Assembly: GCA_018340805.1 (NCBI GenBank)
Contig: JACMZG010001913.1
Coordinates: 35,848,011 to 35,912,010, forward strand
Length of the DNA stretch: 64,000 nt
Reading direction: 5' to 3'
Origin: Microvelia longipes
Lineage: Eukaryota; Arthropoda; Insecta; Hemiptera; Veliidae
Part shown: positions 11,916 to 25,365 of the stretch, one piece after another
Position numbering within the stretch: the stretch's first letter is position 1
How the letters are laid out: every line of letters begins with the position of its first letter
Program-made: the position numbers and the translations under genes
Notes under the pieces: generated by a model
The model's input: only the letters and a program-made list of their open reading frames with translations
What the model was told of the DNA's origin: nothing
The model's database searches: none

Positions 11916-13108
11916 GTGTCAGAATTTGCTCTGGATCAAAGGTACTATACTTAGAGGGAGTACTTAGGTAGAATACCACTGTGATAAGAGATCTAGAAAT
12001 GTGACTGTTTTCAGTGGGTACCATAACAGTACTTACTCCTACAAGAATCTCAAGAGACTAGAGACTCTCCACCTCTCTTCAACCCCTTGGGAGCTCGTAT
12101 TTAAAATGCACGCTACAAACGGCAAAAATTAATAATCACAACTTTTTTTTAAATTCATTTTACTCAGTTTAAGACGAAGTCATCGACAAATAACAAAAAG
12201 CAAACCGTTTACGATTCATTGCTTATAATCTTATCACATTAACACTCTCTCGGAGAAGGTTACAATTAGTTAACACTGGGCCCTGAAAAAAGTTCCTAGT
12301 CTCCAAATGTATTGAGGTAGGGTATGCCCCCTTTTATTAATATATATCCATAAATTTAGGTCTATAATGCCTGTTCCTAATTAATAATCTGTTTTATCTC
12401 TGTTTAATTGGCTTATTAACAAGAGATTACTTATCTTTCAGTTTAAGGACGAGATGAATGACCAGGGACCTAATCGCTCCAGGACTGAAAGTATTGAACT
12501 TCAAACACAGGTATACTATTCTGAAAGATTTTAAATAAACAATACTCAATACTACAATCAATAAAATTTATATTTACAAATAATCAATTTACAAACTCTA
12601 ACATCTAAAATCTAGACAATTATTATTTTGTTTTACAAAAATTATTAATACAAGAACCAAAAGTACATTTTTTCATTTCCAGCAAATTAGAATGATATAG
12701 AAACACTTACATGGAACATTTATGTTTTATTTGTTAATAGAAAAAGAAATTAAAATGAAAAAATAGGTTATTTAATAAATAATAATTAGAAATATCCTTA
12801 TTTCAACCTTCAAATGGTTTACAAAATATTAAAAAATAAAGGAAGATTCAGCTGATAATTATTTACAAACTAGCTCTTATATTTTTAGATTTTCAGCTGT
12901 AATTATTTACATAACTAGTACATCGAAAGGGTTGCAGAAAACCGAACTGTAACATATAAGCATCGAAATAAGGCTCCACGACTGGATCCTAATGCACTCT
13001 CACACTCAGATTCGAACCCCAAACTATTTCCTATAGGTATCAGTTAATATTCTAATAATCAGTAAACATTCTCAGATTTGTTTTTAATAACTTTAAATTC
13101 ATGATTAT

Positions 13109-13211
13109 TTTAGCGAATTTCTTTTAAAAAATTTGCTATTGGGTTTAGTGGGAGTTTAAAAGGAGGAATGTACTCGTATATATATATGTATATATATATT
13201 ATATATATATA

Positions 13212-13263
<52 letters not shown>

Positions 13264-13488
13264 CGTAATTTCTGAGCCCTTCCGGCGACTCTAGCGTACT
13301 TGATGACGTCATGCCGTTCTATCTACTATCCCCTCCTATTCCACTAACCCAGAACCCCTACCTCACGTTCTTTCCCTTCAGTCTCTCTCCGTCAGTCGAA
13401 GAACTCAGTGTTCGAAACGTTACAACTTTTTGTAAGTCTTTATAAGTGTGTTCTATTTTATCTCTTTATTTGTAGTGTATATATATAT

Positions 13489-13538
<50 letters not shown>
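13109..13538 (+). mobile_element. hairpin end plus two (AT)n tracts around a 220-bp core
   Basis: A 'ttttagcgaatttc' end at 13109 is followed by (AT)n at about 13175-13261, a non-AT core (13262-13480) and a second (AT)n at 13480-13538. The core holds 'tgatgacgtcat' and, near 13397-13426, 'cgaagaactcagtgttcgaaacgtt', resembling the stem II/GAAAC part of Penelope-type hammerheads. Non-coding. Confidence 0.5.
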
Positions 13539-13541
<3 letters not shown>

Positions 13542-15269
13542 CCTCAATAATATTTAATATTCATGATCAGTGATTCCACCCTTTCTGAAATTCCCCCTTC
13601 CTCTCCATAATCCTCATCTTATATTTCATTAAAGCGGAAATTCGTTGAAATCGGGAACAGAGTCTCTCGGTACTTTCCACCACAACTAGGGCCAGGCTTC
13701 TATCGTACGTACAATATCACGATTATCGAAAATTTATCTTCTCTAATTTAACGATCCTTCAAGAAAAAATCTCTAATGGTAAGTTTTCTCGTAAAATTCT
13801 CTTAGCATGAACCCCTGAGTATATTAAACTCCCGTTTCAGAGGTCCCTTATTTATAACACAAACGAAGGTTCGTAAGATTTTATTTACTGGTGGTTAACA
13901 ACTTTTGACTCCACTTAACATTGAAATAACTTAAGATTAGTTTGAACAATTGAGCTGAAATTTGAAAGAAGCCTACAAATTTTATTATACGTAGGTATTA
14001 TAAGTATACTATTACGTATAATAATAATATTAAGTATAATATTATAAGTAGAACGACTGCTATACATCTCCAATCATAAGAAGACGAAAAAATTGTCAAA
14101 CTAAATTAGTAAAGCAATTTTCTTGAATTTTCGGTTAAATTTTATACAGTTGTATTTGTGGTTCTAGTTACTGATAACTGTGGTTATTATATACTGATTT
14201 TTATGATTTAACAAATAAAGGGTATTTTTCTGGAATATTACGATAATGTAATATTATCGTATATAGTGCTGATTTAGGCCTTAAAGACGATGGCTATGCC
14301 ATTAGATGCTTTCCATTCCTTCCCACATATTTTTAAGTAAAATGGAAATAGAGTTTCATTTATCAAGTGTAGTTTGGATTTTTATGCATGTAACTTTAAT
14401 TGTAAATCATAATACAAATAGTTGTATATCGGCTATATGGAATGTTATGTGTACCCAAACATTTTGGACCACTTCAAGCATAATACAGCAGAAAATGTTA
14501 AGGACTCACTCAAGTTTATTTATCAGAAGTAGCAGTTTGTGTTATGCGTGATTTTAAATATTAATAGTAGTAAAAACGCATAATTATTTTCTCGTCTTTT
14601 TATAATTAGAGATAAAGCAGTTGATCTACTTATTATAGTTTAATAAAATTTAGTATCATTCTTTGCTATACTTATAGGTTCGACAACCTAAACATTTCAG
14701 CTAAAAAGTTATTTCAATAAGTGGGGTCAAAATTTTCTACCACCCGTAAATAAAGTCGAAAAACCTACGTTCATGTTAAAATAACGGACCTTTGAAACGG
14801 GGTTTTAATATACTTACGGGTTCAAACTTCTCAGTGAGAGAACTCTTACTTTTAGAGATTTTTTCTCGAAGAAATCGCTGAAATAGAAAAGTAGAAAAAC
14901 ACAATTTTTTGGAGTAACGCTAATTTATAATTTAATCCTAATTGAATTTTTCAAGAAAAAAACATTAACTTCTCATAAGCGAATATTTTCGTTATACATT
15001 CGAAAATCGCGCTGTAATAATTAGACATTTTCTCAATTATCTGACCCAACGAAGAATCTAGGTGTTCCAATGAACGAAAAAATGGGAAAGAGTCTACTTT
15101 TTTTAAAGAAAATTGATTATAACTTTTATAAAAGAAGGAATTTTTGGTGGCAAGTAGAAATTCGTGTTCAGCACCCCTAAAAATATAGAATAAGCCAAAA
15201 ATTAAAAATTCTATAAAATTTTTAATTTTTCTAGGTACACAAAATTTGTTCGCTTTATTAACTGTATTA

Positions 15270-15365
15270 CTATGAGTTGAATTAAAATGGTTCGGAGTCT
15301 TTACGAGCACTTAAAGTACTCAAAGCCAAGGGTACCTGGGTGTCGAGTCCTGGTGAGAACGATAA
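15270..15365 (+). repeat. tRNA-like (SINE-type) relic
   Basis: Carries 'gggtacctgggtgtcgagtcc', a diverged version of the B-box block at 8935-9010, with 'cacttaaagtactcaaagcc' before it, as at 9815-9830. No ORF is supported here. Confidence 0.4.
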
Positions 15366-17522
15366 CTTTTTATCCTTCGGAGCGCGGACTCCGATTTATA
15401 TTATATTAGAGGATAAGCGTAGCGATGTTTAGTAAAAATATTATTATAAAATGAAATTATAGTTGTCACAGTAACTGATTAACTGATAATGAGAGTACTA
15501 AAAGACTAACATCAGGTTTAAATCCGGTAGAAGGAACCAGTTCCGCCTTCCGCGGAACGTACGAAGTTTCAAAATCGTACGTTCTTCATTATTCGGAGCT
15601 TTTATATTTGGATATATTTATAAAAAAATAATATTATACACTTATGAACATAAATATTGTTATTTTATATGTTATTCATTTATTTATTAAACATTTTAAA
15701 ATTAGAAATTTATTATTATTTTACATTTTCTGAGCCAAAGGTTGTGTTTTCTATCCTGGTGTTTGTGAGTTATTTGTCTAGAATAGAAAATTAAATCGGT
15801 TTTTTGTTAATGATTCTTTTTATAATGAACACTAGAATTATTAATATTTTTTGCTTATTTTAATTATTTAATGTTTCTATAAATAACAGAATTGATATTC
15901 ATTATAAATGCGATGATTAGGTATTTTATTTTCATGGAGAATACATCAGGGAATTGAGATTTCTACCACTTTTGACCTAATTCTATTTCAGTGTAGGTTG
16001 AGTTCGATTTCTAGCCTCAATTGAACCCTGGTTTTATGCTAAAAATGACTCGTCATTATTCTCAGGTTAAGCTGAATCCTGATATTTTATTGTGTGACAT
16101 ACAATAAACATACTCAGTAACTATTATTCTCTTATGCTATTTCTTCAGTAGTTAGTGATTCCTATCAGCCTGGTTTGGCAAAAAATAATCAAAAAATATC
16201 TAGACGAATTGGTTTTTAAAACAAAATATTCTATTTGGTTCCACTGACCATTTAGGCGAATGAAACCATAAGTCGTTAATAATTACGCTCGGGTAATTTA
16301 TAAAAATTTTATGACTTTAACATATTTTCTTAGAATATTTACACATCGTTTGGCCCGTTCTTTTTTTTATTAAATTAAGATTTGAAGACGAATCTTCTCA
16401 TTAAAATCTTATCACACGAATTCTTCTTCTGCTTAGCAAATAAATCACCTGTAAAAACAGACAAAAGTATATATTAAATTTACATTAGCGTCTTTATGAA
16501 ATAATTTTACAAACTTAATGATAAAAAAATTACAACCATTGATTTAATCCTCAAACATATTGTAAATCAAATAGAATTAGTGTTACGTCTTAAATGCAAT
16601 ACGTTGATGTATGGCGGGTTTAGGGTATAAAAGATGTAATAGGGGTTTAGATTCAAGCAACCCATATATATTATTGAGTGTAGGTAAGGATTCTAAACGA
16701 ACCCTATGCAAATGGAACTACAGTCTATTGTTTAGTTTAAAAATCTTGACAGGTCAGTTTAGACACCACTGATTCTTAAGAAAAAAAATCCCTGCAAGAA
16801 AGGAGCGGGAAAAAACTATGTAAACAAATCAGGTTATTTTACCTGTATTTTCTTGGCGATGTTTTTTTAATTTTCTTTTGTGTAGTTTTATTTTAAAATA
16901 TCATTTTTAAGATTAATTTGAAAGTAGTTTTCAAAACGATGTAATCAAAAGAAGAACCACAAACAAAGTGAACGATTGCCGGGAAGAAGGTTTTTTCCCT
17001 ACAGCGGTTATTGTGGTAGGGATTTTTTTCTCTTTTAAGTGAGAGGTTGGCAGCGCCTTCTCTGATTGGTCAATCCCCAAAATACTTATGACCTTGGGGA
17101 TTTTTAAACTAAACGATAGACTGTAAGCATACTGATGGCATGGGTCCCACTGGAGCCTAGGGTAGGGTATCGTGCTGTTGAATGTATATAACCTACAAAG
17201 AAAAATAACTGTCAACTTTTTAACATGACTAGTGGTTCCCAAATTTTTTTTTGGTTTTTATATTCTTTAATATAGATCATTATATGATGTAGGTTCGCTG
17301 TGATAAAGTACCTTGTGAATTGGTGTTTGTTTTGTAGTATTGGTTGTTTCAGTATTATTTTTATTGTGTACCATTATGCCATGTGGCCACCTCGCCTTTT
17401 TATTCATTAGAGTAATAGGGTAGAAGTATTATTGACTCTTTTATTTTTTAAATTAATTTAATTTCTTGATTTTTTATTTCATTTAAATTTGCTGAGATAA
17501 TATGCCAGATGTCGTCATCTAT

Positions 17523-18400
17523 TTAATATACTTCTTCATCCCAATTTTTGCCTTTTTTCCATATAAATTTTAAAAATATTTTTGCTGATATAATGATTGC
17601 AGAAGTTATTCTAAGCGGATCGAAAATTGAACTTACAAATTTTAAAATTGAACGTTTAGTAACTCAAAAACTCAAGAATGATCAAATCTTTACTTTTTAT
17701 TTTAAACTTATTCTTAATAGTGTCTCAAATTACCCCTAAAACCGAGATAGTGTCTTTTTAGATCGATATCGTCCTTTGGTAACTGTCTTAAAAAATGTTT
17801 GAAATTAGTGTTCCATTCTCTTAAATTCATGGAAGCATCTAAATAAATTTTTCCACCGTTATAAAATTGTTCTATTTCACTTTTCGGCATAGCCAGGACC
17901 TACAAATACATTATGTAAATATTTTTAAAATTATTATAGCACATTTTCTGTCATATTCATTCCTATGATATTTAATCACCATATGTAACATAAAAAGACT
18001 TGAGATAAGACCAAATAAAACTCAACAAAATCTATAAATGACTATATTGTTTAATGTTATTCCTTTGGTAAGGTCTTTTATCCAGTTGAATCCTTACTAT
18101 CTTCATTCAATGAAATTTGAAGGAATGCCTTTTCAATGTCAGCGACGACTAATATTTGTGCTATTCTAGCTTTTAATAAAAGACCTAATCAATCTTCCAT
18201 TAAAATTCTCCCCTGCAATAAACATTGATTTAAACTTACTATATATGTTCCACTAGATGCACTACTATCAAACACTATTCAAACTTTTGTCGTAGTTTAT
18301 TGAGGAGAGTGATTCTCTACTTTGGGATCTACTATTTCAATCATATCTGATTCTAGCGGTTGTTTTGTAATACCGATTTTGTAATACAGCGATTTGGTTG
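17523..18400 (-). pseudogene. BEL/Pao LTR-retrotransposon pol relic (reverse transcriptase region)
   Basis: BEL/Pao pol makes cDNA from the element's RNA. On the minus strand the order matches that protein: a 'LESDMIEIVDPKV' lead-in (about 18300-18360), VFDSSASSGTY (about 18240-18275), the RT block VADIEKAFLQISLNE (about 18100-18145), YLDASMNLREWN (about 17830-17865) and, in another frame, SAKIFLKFIWKKGKNWDEE (about 17530-17585). In-frame stops (after LMED and after DSTG) and several frame changes show it is dead. The catalytic YxDD box was not seen; it would fall in the decayed middle (17880-18060). No LTRs were identified. Confidence 0.82.
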
Positions 18401-18897
18401 TTCTGTGGCATTGCCGGTCACCTAAGGCAGCGAAGAAAATAGTAAGCTTCTCGGTTCTTACTGTAAGCCTCGTATATTTCCGGGGAGACAAGAAAAAAAC
18501 TATTACAGAATACAAAATGTTTACTTGATTATTAGATTTTTGTTATGGCCATTTGATAGTTTTATAACTTTTTGTAAACGTTTGATTAAAAATTTTCTTC
18601 TTAGTTATTCCTTTTGATAATTTCTTTTAAATTACCACTTTCCAAAAGACCAAGTTAAAATTTATAAAAAGGCGGGAGGGAGAGCATATATTTTATTTTT
18701 ATCGATATTGGTGGACCAGCGCTTGTAGTTGAATAAATAGTTGTGGTGGAATAGGTTGAAGAAAAACAAAGTTGGCAATCTTGAAGTACAGGGTTATGTC
18801 ATCTGTGATCTCCACGGCTAAGAAACACTTGTGACATTGTTAACACGTTAAATAAGACAAAATATTAACATAAAAAGTCAAAACAAAACTATAAATG

Positions 18898-19150
18898 ACA
18901 CAATATAAATGTGCGAGAGACTCTTAGGAAATGTAACAAGCAAAAAGCAATGCTACATTTGGGAACTGTTCCATCATTCGACATTCGTCATCATTGATAG
19001 CTTGACAAAATGTCATGTCCCACTCTGTTTCGTTATGTCTAACTCATCAGGGCACCGACAGAGCTTAAACTGATAGAAACAGTTCCCAGATGTTGTATTG
19101 CAGTTTACTTGTTACATTTCCTAGTTATCTCTCGCACAACTATATTGTGG
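18898..19150. mobile_element. 253-bp MITE with about 44-bp terminal inverted repeats and a hammerhead-like core
   Basis: The left end 'cacaatataaatgtgcgaga' and following 'ctcttaggaaatgtaacaag' are mirrored at the right end ('cttgttacatttcctagtta', 'tctctcgcacaactatattgtg'). The family also occurs at 33680-34140 and 58627-58855. The interior has 'gggaactgttccatc' and, on the minus strand, a hammerhead-type motif (19023-19063). No ORF. Transposase source unknown. Confidence 0.82.
19023..19063 (-). ncRNA. hammerhead-ribozyme-like motif, copy 1 (complete core)
   Basis: Read on the minus strand: CTCTGT then C (cleavage triplet GTC), GGTGCC, CTGATGA, a GTTA/TAAC stem with loop GACA, GAAA, then CAGAG. 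CTCTGT pairs with ACAGAG (6-bp stem III), and stem II is 4 bp. All core boxes CUGAUGA and GAAA are intact. The weak point is stem I: GG-NN-CC has only two pairs and a two-base loop, so a lone copy may be inactive or work only as a dimer. Confidence 0.55.
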
Positions 19151-19966
19151 TAACTATTCATGTTTTGCAAAACTCGGTATTATCAAATGATATAATATTA
19201 CAAATGCCTACTCCCGAACACCCTATCACGATCCTCCTATGGGTTAGCAGTCACTGGATTGGAACCACTTTATTTGCTTTCTTGCCGGCACTGAGGATGA
19301 TCTTTAAGATTGAAATTGGGAATGGCTATTTTAAATATGTACCATTAATAGTGAGATCTTATTTTACTTTATTTTGGCTCAGTATTTTACCCTTAGATTA
19401 CCATGTTTGAAAATATTTTGTATAATATATTTTATTACCTATTAATAAAATGCAGTATGTAGGGCATACAGAGTAGTATGGAAGTTGTCGTACTGCTGGT
19501 TCTCGTTGTGCTTCCAGTCTGCATAGCTGCCGGTGTTTCAACTGAAACCATACCAAACATACCACGATTATATTTCCTATACATAGTAGCTTACTAAAAT
19601 ATAAATTGTAATGGATACTAAAATAGTTATAAATTACGAAAATACGATATATAATTATAAGTATGCAATTTTTTTTTTATAAAATACCTAAAAAATATAT
19701 TTGTAAGTAATATATCGGCAACGTTACGAGTGTTGGTCCCCCAAAATAGCGGTGTTTCCATTTTTCACCACTATTTTGGGAGACTCCCTGTGACTTCCTC
19801 CTGTCTTTAATAATCTTTACTTAATCTTTTGCGTAAGCTGGCACAAAGTAGCAGTATTGGAACATCCCAAAATGCCACAGAATACAATAATTCCTGTTTT
19901 ATTTTAGTTTATCATGATTCAAATTGACGAATTTCCAAAAAAAGAATGTGCCTATTTCAGAAGAAA

Positions 19967-20175
<209 letters not shown>

Positions 20176-20879
20176 TCATACAACACATGACATTTATTAA
20201 ATATTTATTTATGTAATAATTCACGCCACTGTTCAGCGTTAATAATAAACACCTTAACAGCAACTATAAACAACAACACGAGCGTTTTACCATCAACTCA
20301 AAATCGAATAAAAAATTGAAAAAATGAAAGTGTAACTAAGACTTGATAAACAAAATGTGGATCTATATTTAGGGACAATCTAATCAAGGAAACAAGCAAA
20401 GGGGGGTAACACTGACAAGATGGTGTAAACACTAGTTCGTTAGTAATATCAGTCCCTTGTCGCCACAGGCTTACCAACATAACCCTTAAGTACACTTAAT
20501 TTCTCTTAGTATTGAGAGAATTTCAACATTGCTGCCCTGCATCCGTACGGCTTTACTCCAATTCAACATTATGATAATTAAATTTTGTTTTTTTCCTTGT
20601 TGTAATTTAGTAAATTACTGTCACATTTTCCTATTTAGCCTTACGTATCTTTCTAATTAATAAACATTATTTAATCTAAAACTTATTTATCTTAGTCAAT
20701 AGTTCACTTGCAAATAAATAAATAAATAATAATTAAATAAATACTCATTGTCACTTAATTACTCATTGTCAACCACAAAATATCGGTCATTAAAATTACT
20801 TAATCACTGAAACATACTAATTACTAATTAAATAGTATTTAATTTTGGTTTTCAGTAGCATTATTTATTAATTATACTT

Positions 20880-21031
<152 letters not shown>

Positions 21032-21254
21032 ATAAAAAATATCCTCTTTTATACACAATAAAAAATAGAATAAAATGATTCTATTTTTACTTATCAACTA
21101 TTACTCTAGTTTTATTGTAATCACTTTGGTTCAACAGCATCGAGCATGGTCAGTACATGGATGGTGGGTATAAATGTCTTTGGAGTATTGTTATCTCTTA
21201 GTTTAGAAAATTCTAATGTTTAAAATTGGCAGATCAAACTCTAGTTGCTCAATA

Positions 21255-21594
21255 AAAATAACGAGTAATTTAAATCTTGTGGGAATAACAGCAGTAAATA
21301 AATGTGATGTGATTAATTAAATTAATAATTTAAAATTTAAATAAATACAATTTAAATTAAATAACTTAATTATTAAAATAATAATTATTAAAATTTTATA
21401 GAATTACTATAAAATCTTAATTTCTAGGTAATCTAAAATAACGAGTAATTTAAATCTTGTGGGAATAACAGCAGTAAATAAATGTGATGTGATTAATTAA
21501 ATTAATAATTTAAATTTAAATTAAATAATTTAATTATTAAAATAATATTATTAAAATTTTATAGAATTACTATAAAATCTTAATTTCTAGGTAC
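21255..21594 (+). repeat. 180-bp tandem duplication
   Basis: The block starting 'aaaataacgagtaatttaaa' at 21255 is repeated at 21435, with about 25 bp of internal A/T indels. Both end in 'cttaatttctaggta'. The high identity suggests a recent event. Non-coding. Confidence 0.88.
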
Positions 21595-21789
21595 TGTAAT
21601 TATTATGCATGTTGGTTTGTCGTTCAATTTCCGGAAATCACAGATATTTATCTAAAATTTAATTCAGAAATATATCTGGAGATTCACAGATGTATAAATC
21701 TATCTAGGCTCACATTAGGATGCTAATCTGAGCTACACGCGCAGTAAAATGAAGAAATTCATTTAAATACAGGAACCATAAGCAAATGA

Positions 21790-22030
21790 CACACCATAAA
21801 AAAAAATATTTCGGATAGCACAACTATACCTATAGATTGATTTTCGTATCAAGTTTCAACTCTCTGGCATAAATGTACTGCGAGTTACAATGATAACAGA
21901 CAACATAGTGAAAACCACTCAGGAGGCTATAAAACATCTAAAACGGATAATTTAGGTGACATCCCAGTTTCAAATTTTTGTACAATACTTTTTCTTTATT
22001 AATTTACCTACGGCATAAGTTAATAAAAAT
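21790..22030 (+). repeat. dispersed repeat, plus-strand copy
   Basis: Shares 'agcacaactatacctataga', 'caactctctggcat', 'ccactcagga' and 'ggtgacatc' with 60035-60215, and the reverse complement with about 6130-6230. The stretch 22030-23240 holds nothing else I recognise. Confidence 0.6.
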
Positions 22031-23242
22031 AAAGAGATACGTGATTGTTAAAATTTAATCAGAACAACATAAAAAGCATTTGATTTTTATTGACTAAAGT
22101 CAAATTTATGAAGGTAATAATAAACTTATTTCCAGATCTTATAAGTACGTTATTTGTTACAAATTTTGACTCTCTTGGTAGTGACTTCTATAGAGTTATA
22201 CCATTGAATCATTACAGAAAAAAAAACTTTGATATCTAGTCTTTACGCAAATCATATCCAATGGATATATTCTAATACTAATGTATTCTCTTAGAGTTCT
22301 AAGATAGATCAAACATGATTAATAAACGCTTTTTGCAGTTTTTTGGAAATTCAGTTTTTAAGATTGACATATAAAACAGTCAAAGTAGTAGAAATTGTGT
22401 TTGTCTTTTAAACCCCTTTTGATGTGTATTGAACCTGCTAATAAGTTACTCTTGAAACTCGAATACCAATATTATGAATAGCTTTTTATTCAAAGATTAT
22501 ATTTTTTGAAGGCAGGAAAATCAAGTTTTGATCTTTTTCTGCATGAAATTGCTAAAGAAATGACTTTAGTTGAGAGTTAACGTATTCATAAGGTTTCTTT
22601 TTATAAATTAAATGAATGAATTTAATCATCATAAATAACATGATACGTATGTATGGATAATGTAAATGAAAAATGTATAACACGATACAGTTAAAACACA
22701 GTAATTTTATTTAAAGATCGAAAAATTGTCTATACGTTTAACAATGGTCTTAAACACTGAAAATTCAAGTCTAAGCAGTAATTTTATAATGATTATAACT
22801 TGAATTGAAAAATATATATATTTGTTACATAATATTAACAAATATTTGTTAATTTTTTTAACCCTTCACTACGAGTAAGATATTCCGTACTTAGTATCGT
22901 AGTTATACAAAAAAGTACTGTGTTCATCCGAAAAATTTGAAACTAAAGTTTCATCTTAATTTTCCTTTGTAGGTACTATTATGACTATTACTATTATGAC
23001 TTACTGAGTGAAATTTATCACGCTGTCGATCTCTGTGTTTAGCTACGCATAAATCCCGTTGTATTAACGCAGGCAGTTGGCACTTGGGCCAAAAGTTAGA
23101 AATTAGGTCTAGTTGAGCTGCCAGGAAGATACATTTGATTATACCACGTGATTTGAATAAATAAATCTTTATTTATTTATTGTAGCTTAATTAAACATCA
23201 TTAGCTCCACGCAAAAAATAAATCTTTATTTTTCTTTGTTTT

Positions 23243-23614
23243 GAGAGCTGTGGTCCAAAGGGTAAATAAATAAAAACTACGTTCTTAGTGGAGACGTTTC
23301 GACCCTACTGGTCATAATCATTCATATGACTAGTAGGGTCGAAACGTCTCCAGTAAGAACGTAGTTTTTATTTATTTACCCTTTGGACCACAGCTCTCAA
23401 ACCTATTCGACACAGGGTACAAACTTTTAGTTTTTTAGAACTTTATTTTTAGTGGAGACGTTTCGCCCTACTGGTCATAATCATTCATATGACCAGTAGG
23501 GTCGAAACGTCTCCACTAAGAACGTAGTTTTTATTTATTTACCCTTTGGACCACAGCTCTCAAACCTATTCGACACAGGGTACAAACTTTTAGTTTTTTA
23601 GAACTTTATTTTTC
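23243..23614. repeat. tandem pair of near-perfect hairpins with GTCGAAACGTC cores
   Basis: Hairpin 1 (23243-23398) has arms of about 75 nt with a centre near 23320; hairpin 2 (23450-23519) is a shorter copy. A direct repeat of about 57 bp ('ctctcaaacctattcgacac'...) follows each (from about 23394 and 23558). Each arm carries 'ggtcgaaacgtctcc', a sequence common in Penelope-like terminal regions. Here the CTGATGA box is degenerate ('atgattatgacc'). Confidence 0.85.
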
Positions 23615-23848
23615 ATTATATTTACCAGGGTAAAACATTAGAACTGTCAAACATAAACACGGGCCTTCGGTCCGTCGTCGTTACGAATTTGAAATCAAAG
23701 TTTAGAACAAGAATTTAAAAATTAAAAGACTAAATAGTTTAGTTTAGTAATAACTGGATACTTAACTATAGTATAACATCAAGCTGATAAAATTTATAAG
23801 GTGATTCAATTGAAGGGTTTTTATGAAAGAAATTTAATTTTTTTGACA

Positions 23849-23973
23849 TGTTAGGTTATAGTCCGGAATTGACGTCATTGCAGGAATAATTAGTAAATTT
23901 TTAGTATTGATCGCCTATACAGATTCCTGCAATGACGTCAGACGTCATTCATAAAAACGTCAGGTTATAACCT
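23849..23973. mobile_element. small MITE with 'aggttata' ends and inner TGACGTCATTGCAGG repeats
   Basis: The outer ends 'ttaggttatagtcc' and 'ggttataacctacg' are inverted. Internally 'tgacgtcattgcaggaat' is mirrored by 'attcctgcaatgacgtca'. Non-coding. Confidence 0.65.
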
Positions 23974-24042
23974 ACGAATGTGTTTGGTTTGTTTACATCG
24001 AATTGAATCAACTTATAAATTTCTATCATCTTGGTATATCAT

Positions 24043-24191
24043 GGCTAAAATCAGGTTCACAGCGTGGGAAAATATTGTTGAGGAACCAATGAGGTTGGTC
24101 CGATATGAAATTGTAGGCGTGGTTTAACATCCAGACCTAACCTTATAGGCTCCCTGGCATTATTTTCCCACACTGTCAATTGATTTTAGCC
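24043..24191. mobile_element. 149-bp MITE, 'GGCTAAAATCA' inverted ends
   Basis: Left 'ggctaaaatca' and 'gtgggaaaat', right 'attttcccacac' and 'tgattttagcc'. Inner 'gaaccaatgaggttggtc' and 'acctaaccttataggctcc' also pair partly. A truncated copy begins at 25873 ('ggctaaaatcagtcgacagg') and a diverged one lies at 3430-3552. Confidence 0.78.
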
Positions 24192-24797
24192 GTGTGTTAT
24201 ACTATAGAAATGACGACAATACAAAAAATTTCAAATTATTATTTTTATTATTCCAAAGATAAATGAGTTTCTTTTTAGAATGCGTTTAAATACATTTTTA
24301 AAATTTATGATTTCTCTTTGAATACTATTACTGTGTCTACAATTTTAGAAAAATTCAATCTTAGGATTTTATACGTATTTTTATGTTCTCAAAGTTTTAT
24401 TTAAAAAAAAGTCCAACTAAATGACACTAGAAATAATTTCCCGTCACTGCAAACCTAGAAGTTATGTCAAATAAAATATTATTGCAGTTAGATCAATTGC
24501 AACTCTTCTTATCTTTTGTTTTGTGTATGCTTCAAATAAATAAATATATATATATATATATATTTTTTTTCAGTAATGGCCTTTACATAAAGGAATTAGA
24601 ACATTGTCAAATTCTATAATATCTATAAGCATACACAATTATATATTACATTTCACAAATTACATGGAATTCTATAGTCGATAGTCAAATAATTTATAAA
24701 CTTCTGAATTCACAAGTTATTTCTTTGCTAATTAAATTTTGAAATGTTCGAAACCATCGTCTAAGAACTCCTTAATGCTATAATATTCTCTCTCAAG

Positions 24798-25110
24798 TTA
24801 TAGTTGTTTTAGTTTTTTCTTAAAAATAATTAAATCATTTAATTCAGTGAGCTGTTTGGGTAATTTATTAAATAACTTAGGTCCAAGATATAAAGGAGAT
24901 TTCTTAAAATGTTCTAGTTTATGGGTACTTATTTCTAATTTTCTACTGTTTCTAGTTGTATATTTACCCTTGTTTGACTGTGTAAAGCTCAAATAAGTTA
25001 TCTCTGTTTTGACCATACAGCTGATTGTATGAGTGAATAACTTTTCATCAGTTGGTTAATAACTTTTATATTTTTCCTGTTGTATCCATAATTATAAGTT
25101 GTAGTATAAG
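24798..25110 (-). pseudogene. non-LTR retrotransposon ORF2 C-terminal relic (CR1/RTE-like tail)
   Basis: The minus strand reads KGKYTTRNSRKLEISTHKL, then KSPLYLGPKLFNKLP and FKKKLKQL, the standard C-terminal tail of many LINE reverse transcriptases (R-x-S/N...Y.G.KLWN.LP...FK..LK). Upstream, YGYNRKNIKVINQLMKSYS reads on in a shifted frame, so the copy is frameshifted. The catalytic RT domain is absent. Confidence 0.8.
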
Positions 25111-25365
25111 CCAAACACTTTGTTAACGTTTTGTAAAAATAAAAATGTGTGGATCAATAAACGTTACCGTTTGATGCATAAGTGTTGTTTACAAATAAAT
25201 GTTTTGTGAATACTTTCAATATATAAATAATATGCGGATGATTTTTTGAAATATTTCAATTTTTGAACTTATAGACCCCAAGTTCTTTAAGTCGAAATTG
25301 TTTGCAACATTTAAAAAAATATTAGTTTCACCTAATTTAATGAAAATTGTTTCATTCTTTTGAGC

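Noticed and set aside
14951..15310. 119-codon ORF on the minus strand
   Set aside because: Longest minus-strand ORF, but Phe/Lys/Asn-rich like random AT-rich sequence; no motif, no family resemblance, and it overlaps a SINE-like block.
17104..17192. Candidate dpr tail exon: strong acceptor (tttttctttgtag) and in-phase 29-codon frame ending in TAA
   Set aside because: Phase fits, but the encoded tail has no GPI or membrane anchor and no dpr-like start, and it lies next to the BEL/Pao relic. Not enough to call.
16931..17242. 103-codon minus-strand ORF ending in a hydrophobic stretch (FTLFVVLLLITSF)
   Set aside because: Looks like an anchor, but the frame is not in phase with the dpr exon and parts of it recur inverted near 16720, so it is probably repeat sequence.
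19090..19410. 106-codon plus-strand ORF
   Set aside because: Starts inside a MITE terminal repeat; no recognisable domain.
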